From: an uncultured Oscillospiraceae bacterium
Lineage (GTDB): Bacteria; Bacillota; Clostridia; Oscillospirales; Oscillospiraceae
Assembly: GCA_905234575.1 (NCBI GenBank)
Contig: CAJOIG010000127.1
Coordinates: 1 to 5,057 of the forward strand
Direction: 5' to 3'
DNA: 5,057 nt
The translations under genes were made by a program, and so were the position numbers. Positions 1 to 5,057 of this stretch are shown piece by piece (position 1 is the first letter of the stretch; every line of letters begins with the position of its first letter). Under the pieces are notes generated by a model, which was not told the DNA's origin, did no database searches, and worked only from the letters and a program-made list of their open reading frames with translations.

Positions 1-1
1 A

Positions 2-90
2 TGGCGGAGAGAGAGGGATTCGAACCCCCGGCCCCTTGCGGAGTCACTGGTTTTCAAGACCAGCTCCATAAACCACTCGGACATCTCTCC
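2..90 (-). tRNA. tRNA-Ser (anticodon UGA), complete, CCA encoded
   Basis: Read on the minus strand, this 89-nt gene folds into a full class II tRNA. The acceptor stem pairs GGAGAGA (84-90) with TCTCTCC (6-12), followed by discriminator G and an encoded CCA (2-4). The D arm has a 3-bp TCC/GGA stem. The anticodon stem CTGGT/ACCAG encloses the loop CTTGAAA, giving anticodon TGA at 54-56. The long variable arm typical of tRNA-Ser is CTCC/GGGG closed by a GCAA tetraloop. The T arm has the TTCGAAT loop. The anticodon reads UCA and, by wobble, other UCN serine codons. The gene is transcribed leftward, divergent from the ABC-F/uvrA genes. Isotype and ends are assigned from base pairing seen directly. 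Confidence 0.97.
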
Positions 91-103
91 GCATCGCTAT
101 GGT

Positions 104-132
104 ATTCTAGCACAGAGCGGAGGACTTGTCAA
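104..132 (-). promoter_or_regulatory. Sigma-70/SigA-type promoter of tRNA-Ser
   Basis: On the minus strand a perfect -35 box TTGACA (127-132) and a -10 box TAGAAT (104-109, 5 of 6 consensus bases) are separated by exactly 17 bp. Transcription would begin near 97-98, leaving a leader of about 7 nt before the mature 5' end at 90. That suits a strong stable-RNA promoter and marks the tRNA as the first gene of a leftward unit. Whether more tRNAs follow lies outside the window. Confidence 0.88.
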
Positions 133-160
133 ATGAAAACCGACGGAAAAATTAAAAAAA

Positions 161-233
161 TGAATAGAATCCGCCGGAGTGATCCCTTCTCGGGGTATTC
201 ATGTGCTTTTGAAGCGTGTATTCGGATTTTTTT
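161..233. terminator. Possible weak bidirectional terminator / structured spacer
   Basis: TGAATA (161-166) can pair with TATTCA (196-201), enclosing a small ATCCC/GGGGT hairpin (182-186 with 192-196, sharing T196). On the minus strand this is followed by a T7 run (the A's at 154-160). On the plus strand, AATCCG (168-173) can pair with CGGATT (223-228), running into T7 at 227-233. Both outer stems are only 6 bp and enclose long unpaired stretches, so neither is a textbook intrinsic terminator. The segment could insulate the two divergent units from each other, or the pairing could be chance. Confidence 0.25.
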
Positions 234-243
234 CAATTAGTAC

Positions 244-272
244 TATTAAAATAAAAATAAGTATGATATAAT
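244..272 (+). promoter_or_regulatory. Extended -10 promoter for the ABC-F/uvrA operon
   Basis: A consensus TATAAT (267-272) is preceded by TG at 264-265, giving the extended -10 form TGaTATAAT. The hexamer 17 bp upstream (TATTAA, 244-249) is a poor -35 match, which an extended -10 can offset. Transcription would start near 279, so the leader before the ribosome binding site is only a few bases. No other promoter is visible before uvrA or the third gene, so this one probably drives all three. Confidence 0.75.
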
Positions 273-286
273 ACCATGACCACAAT

Positions 287-291
287 GGAGG
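287..291 (+). promoter_or_regulatory. Ribosome binding site of the ABC-F gene (start ambiguous)
   Basis: GGAGG lies only 3 nt before the ATG at 295 and 12 nt before a second in-frame ATG at 304. Neither spacing is ideal. Starting at 304 would give a protein beginning MITVDNLSL, which is where YbiT/YkpA-type proteins usually begin. The 295 start adds only Met-Ala-Phe. The longer form is annotated because it is the first ATG after the motif, but the choice is open. Confidence 0.7.
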
Positions 292-294
292 ATT

Positions 295-1914
295 ATGGCT
301 TTTATGATCACTGTTGACAATCTTTCGCTGCAATATGGCAGTCAGGTTTTGTTTTCCGGCGCGGACCTGCAGTTCACCGCCGGCAACTGCTACGGAATCA
401 TCGGCGCAAACGGCGCCGGAAAATCCACGTTCCTGAAGATCCTTGCCGGGGATATCGAGCCCACCAAGGGCCACGTCTACATCGACCCGAAATGCCGCAT
501 GTCCGTGCTGCGGCAGGACCAGAACATGTACGACGACTACGCCGTGCTTGACACCATCATCATGGGCAATCCCCGCCTGTACGAGTGCGGTAAGGAAAAG
601 GACGCCATCTACGAGAAGGAGGACTTCTCCGATGAGGACGGCATCCGCGCGGCGGAGCTGGAGGAGGAATTCGCCGAGCTCGGCGGCTGGGAGGCGGAGA
701 GCGACGCCTCGCGGCTCCTGCAGGGTCTTGGTATCCCGGTATCCCTGCACAACAAGCAGATGCCGGAGCTCGAGGGTCGGCAGAAGGTGAAGGTCCTGCT
801 GGCCCAGGCCCTGTTCGGTCACCCGGACATCATCCTCATGGACGAGCCGACGAACAACCTGGACCTTGCCTCCACGGTCTGGCTGGAGGATTTCCTCATG
901 GACTACGAGGGCACCGTTCTCGTGGTGAGCCACGACCGCTATTTTCTCAACAACATCTGCACCCATATCGTGGACATCGACTACGGCAAGATCCGCATGT
1001 ACGTCGGCAACTACGACTTCTGGTACGAATCGAGCCAGCTCATGCAGAAGCTCGTGAAGGACCAGAACAAGAAGGCCGAACAGAAGATCGCGGAGCTGCA
1101 GGCGTTCATCCAGCGCTTTTCCGCGAACAAATCCAAATCCCGGCAGGCGACGTCCCGCCGCAAGCTCCTCGACAAGATCACGGTGGAGCAGATGCCGGCG
1201 TCGTCTAGGCGGTATCCCTGGGTCGGCTTCAAGGCGGCCCGGGAACCCGGAAAGGACCGTCTGTTCGTGACGAACCTCTCCAAGACCGTGGACGGCGAAA
1301 AACTCATCAACAACGTGTCCTTCATCATGAACCGAGAGGACAAGATCGCCTTCATCAGCTCGAACGAGAACGCCATCACCTGCATGTTCGAGCTCCTCGC
1401 AGGGGAGCTCGAGCCGGACGAGGGCGAGATCAAATGGGGCGTCTCCACGACCCAGTCCTATTTCCCGAGGGACTTCGACAGCTACTTTAACGGCTGCGAG
1501 CTGGAGCTCATGGATTGGATGCGCCAGTTCTCCGAGGACAAGCGCGAGAGCTATCTGCGGTCATTCCTCGGCCGGATGCTCTTCTCCGGCGACGACGTGT
1601 ATAAGCATGTGAACGTACTCTCCGGCGGCGAAAAGGTCCGATGCATGATCTCCAAGATGATGCTGGAGGGCTCGAACGTCCTCATGCTGGACCAGCCGAC
1701 GAACCATCTTGACCTTGAAAGCATCGCCGCGCTGAACAACGGCCTGAGCGCCTTCCCGTTCAACATCCTCTTCTACAGCCACGACCACCAGCTCACCGAG
1801 ACCGTGGCGAACCGCATCATCGAGCTGACGCCCGACGGATGCATCGACCGTATGTGCACCTACGACGAGTACATGCACATGATGGGACGCGACGTCAACG
1901 AAATCACCGAATAA
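295..1914 (+). CDS. ABC-F family ATPase, YbiT/YkpA-like (ribosome-associated)
   Basis: This 539-aa cytoplasmic protein has two ABC ATPase domains and no membrane segments, the ABC-F layout. Members of this family bind the ribosomal E site and act on translation. NBD1 has Walker A GANGAGKST (37-45), Walker B IILMDEP (179-185) and H-switch SHD (212-214). Its signature is degenerate: LEGRQ at 159-163 instead of LSGGQ. A basic linker at about 252-316, containing RFSANKSKSRQATSRR, matches the P-site tRNA interaction motif. NBD2 keeps LSGGE (442-446) and SHD (495-497). Its Walker A has no lysine (SSNENAITC, 355-363), and the catalytic Glu is Gln467 in LMLDQP. Length and sequence match Bacillus YkpA and E. 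coli YbiT as remembered. There is no C-terminal extension. Stop TAA; uvrA follows 21 bp later, so co-transcription is likely. The family includes antibiotic-resistance proteins, but nothing here marks this one as a resistance factor rather than a housekeeping YbiT-type protein. Confidence 0.95.
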   Translation: MAFMITVDNLSLQYGSQVLFSGADLQFTAGNCYGIIGANGAGKSTFLKILAGDIEPTKGHVYIDPKCRMSVLRQDQNMYDDYAVLDTIIMGNPRLYECGKEKDAIYEKEDFSDEDGIRAAELEEEFAELGGWEAESDASRLLQGLGIPVSLHNKQMPELEGRQKVKVLLAQALFGHPDIILMDEPTNNLDLASTVWLEDFLMDYEGTVLVVSHDRYFLNNICTHIVDIDYGKIRMYVGNYDFWYESSQLMQKLVKDQNKKAEQKIAELQAFIQRFSANKSKSRQATSRRKLLDKITVEQMPASSRRYPWVGFKAAREPGKDRLFVTNLSKTVDGEKLINNVSFIMNREDKIAFISSNENAITCMFELLAGELEPDEGEIKWGVSTTQSYFPRDFDSYFNGCELELMDWMRQFSEDKRESYLRSFLGRMLFSGDDVYKHVNVLSGGEKVRCMISKMMLEGSNVLMLDQPTNHLDLESIAALNNGLSAFPFNILFYSHDHQLTETVANRIIELTPDGCIDRMCTYDEYMHMMGRDVNEITE

Positions 1915-1921
1915 TTCCAGC

Positions 1922-1926
1922 GAGGA
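1922..1926 (+). promoter_or_regulatory. Ribosome binding site of uvrA
   Basis: GAGGA lies 9 nt before the uvrA ATG at 1936, inside the 21-bp gap after the ABC-F stop codon. It supports this start. The gap is too short for a terminator plus promoter, and none is visible, which supports read-through from the ABC-F gene. Confidence 0.75.
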
Positions 1927-1935
1927 ACAGTATCC

Positions 1936-4764
<2,829 letters not shown>

Positions 4765-5057
4765 ATGCAGATCGCAGAGGTATTTGAAAAGATCGGCGCC
4801 AGCGACGCGCTTATCACCTTTCTCATCTCCATGCTTCCGGTCGTGGAGCTTCGTCTGGCCATACCCATGGGTGTGTCCATGGGACTGCCTGTATGGAAGG
4901 CGGCCGTGATCAGCGTCGTCGGAAACCTTATTCCCGCGCCCTTCATTATCGCGTTCATCCGGGTCATTATGGACTGGCTGAAGGACCGCTCGAAGCTCAC
5001 GAAGCGCTTTGTTGCCTGGCTCGAAAAGAAGGGCACCGGACCGAAGGCGGACCGCGT
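4765..5057 (+). CDS. Small multi-drug export family protein, 3' end cut by window
   Basis: An open frame runs from ATG 4765 to the window edge with no stop, giving 97 residues. The sequence matches the putative small multi-drug export family (Pfam Sm_multidrug_ex, COG2426) as I remember it. Visible features are the conserved LPVVELR (24-30) followed by AIPMG (32-36), a GNLIPAPF turn (53-60), and a basic amphipathic stretch (73-97) rich in Lys and Arg. Hydrophobic segments at about 15-41 and 46-72 should be membrane helices or re-entrant loops. Family members are usually about 150-170 aa, so roughly the last third is missing. Despite the family name, drug transport is weakly supported and the substrate is unknown. 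The gene follows uvrA with zero spacing and its ribosome binding site lies inside uvrA, so it is almost surely co-transcribed. Family call fairly sure; function uncertain. Confidence 0.88.
   Translation, partial: MQIAEVFEKIGASDALITFLISMLPVVELRLAIPMGVSMGLPVWKAAVISVVGNLIPAPFIIAFIRVIMDWLKDRSKLTKRFVAWLEKKGTGPKADR

Larger units (their letters stand above)
91..294. other. AT-rich divergent intergenic region
   Basis: This 204-bp stretch separates the leftward tRNA-Ser from the rightward ABC-F gene. It is much richer in A and T than the flanking genes and contains no convincing ORF. The left part holds the tRNA promoter (104-132). The middle (about 147-233) holds an A run, imperfect inverted repeats and a T run. 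The right part holds the ABC-F promoter (244-272) and ribosome binding site (287-291). There is no GAAC-N4-GTTC LexA-type box in it. Confidence 0.8.

Noticed and set aside
1..240. Plus-strand 79-aa open frame at the left edge
   Set aside because: Its first 90 bases are the antisense of the tRNA-Ser gene, and the peptide beginning MAEREGFEPP is the classic false product of an antisense tRNA. The rest crosses AT-rich intergenic DNA.
199..966. Long minus-strand open frame (255 aa) opposite the ABC-F gene
   Set aside because: It lies antisense to a clearly coding ABC-F gene and shows no recognisable domain. Long antisense frames are expected in GC-rich genes.
1925..1928. GAAC near the uvrA start as half of a LexA/SOS box
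   Set aside because: The matching GTTC half is absent at the required 4-bp spacing; the bases are part of the region around the ribosome binding site.
1915..1935. Terminator or internal promoter between the ABC-F gene and uvrA
   Set aside because: The 21-bp gap has no hairpin with a T run and no paired -35/-10 boxes; it contains only the uvrA ribosome binding site.

Overview
The window reads as a piece of a GC-rich bacterial chromosome from Bacillota, class Clostridia. An Oscillospirales-like gut anaerobe is my best guess. This rests on three things: proteins close to the Bacillus YkpA and UvrA types as I remember them, purine-rich Shine-Dalgarno sites before every gene, and GC-rich codon use set against an AT-rich intergenic region. 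The lineage is inferred and was not tested by a search.

Layout. Positions 2-90 hold a complete tRNA-Ser(UGA) gene on the minus strand, with CCA encoded and its own near-consensus promoter (104-132, minus strand). Positions 91-294 are an AT-rich divergent intergenic region. It holds the tRNA promoter, some imperfect stem-loop sequence with T runs on both strands, and an extended -10 promoter facing right. From 295 to the right edge, three genes lie on the plus strand, 21 bp and then 0 bp apart, and look like one operon. They are a YbiT/YkpA-type ABC-F ATPase (295-1914), uvrA (1936-4764), and the first 97 codons of a small multi-drug export family membrane protein (4765 to beyond 5057).

How the genes work together. 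UvrA is the damage-sensing subunit of nucleotide excision repair. ABC-F proteins of this type act on the ribosome. The downstream protein is a small membrane protein of unproven function. There is no obvious single pathway, so the shared transcript may reflect joint expression only. No uvrB and no LexA-like operator are visible, although uvrA often sits beside uvrB in Bacillota.

I found no mobile element, CRISPR array or clearly new system. The most notable point is in the ABC-F protein. All the parts that should build its second ATP site are altered together: Walker A lysine to Ile, catalytic Glu to Gln, and the NBD1 signature degenerate. The first site looks fully intact. This predicts an ATPase with one working site.
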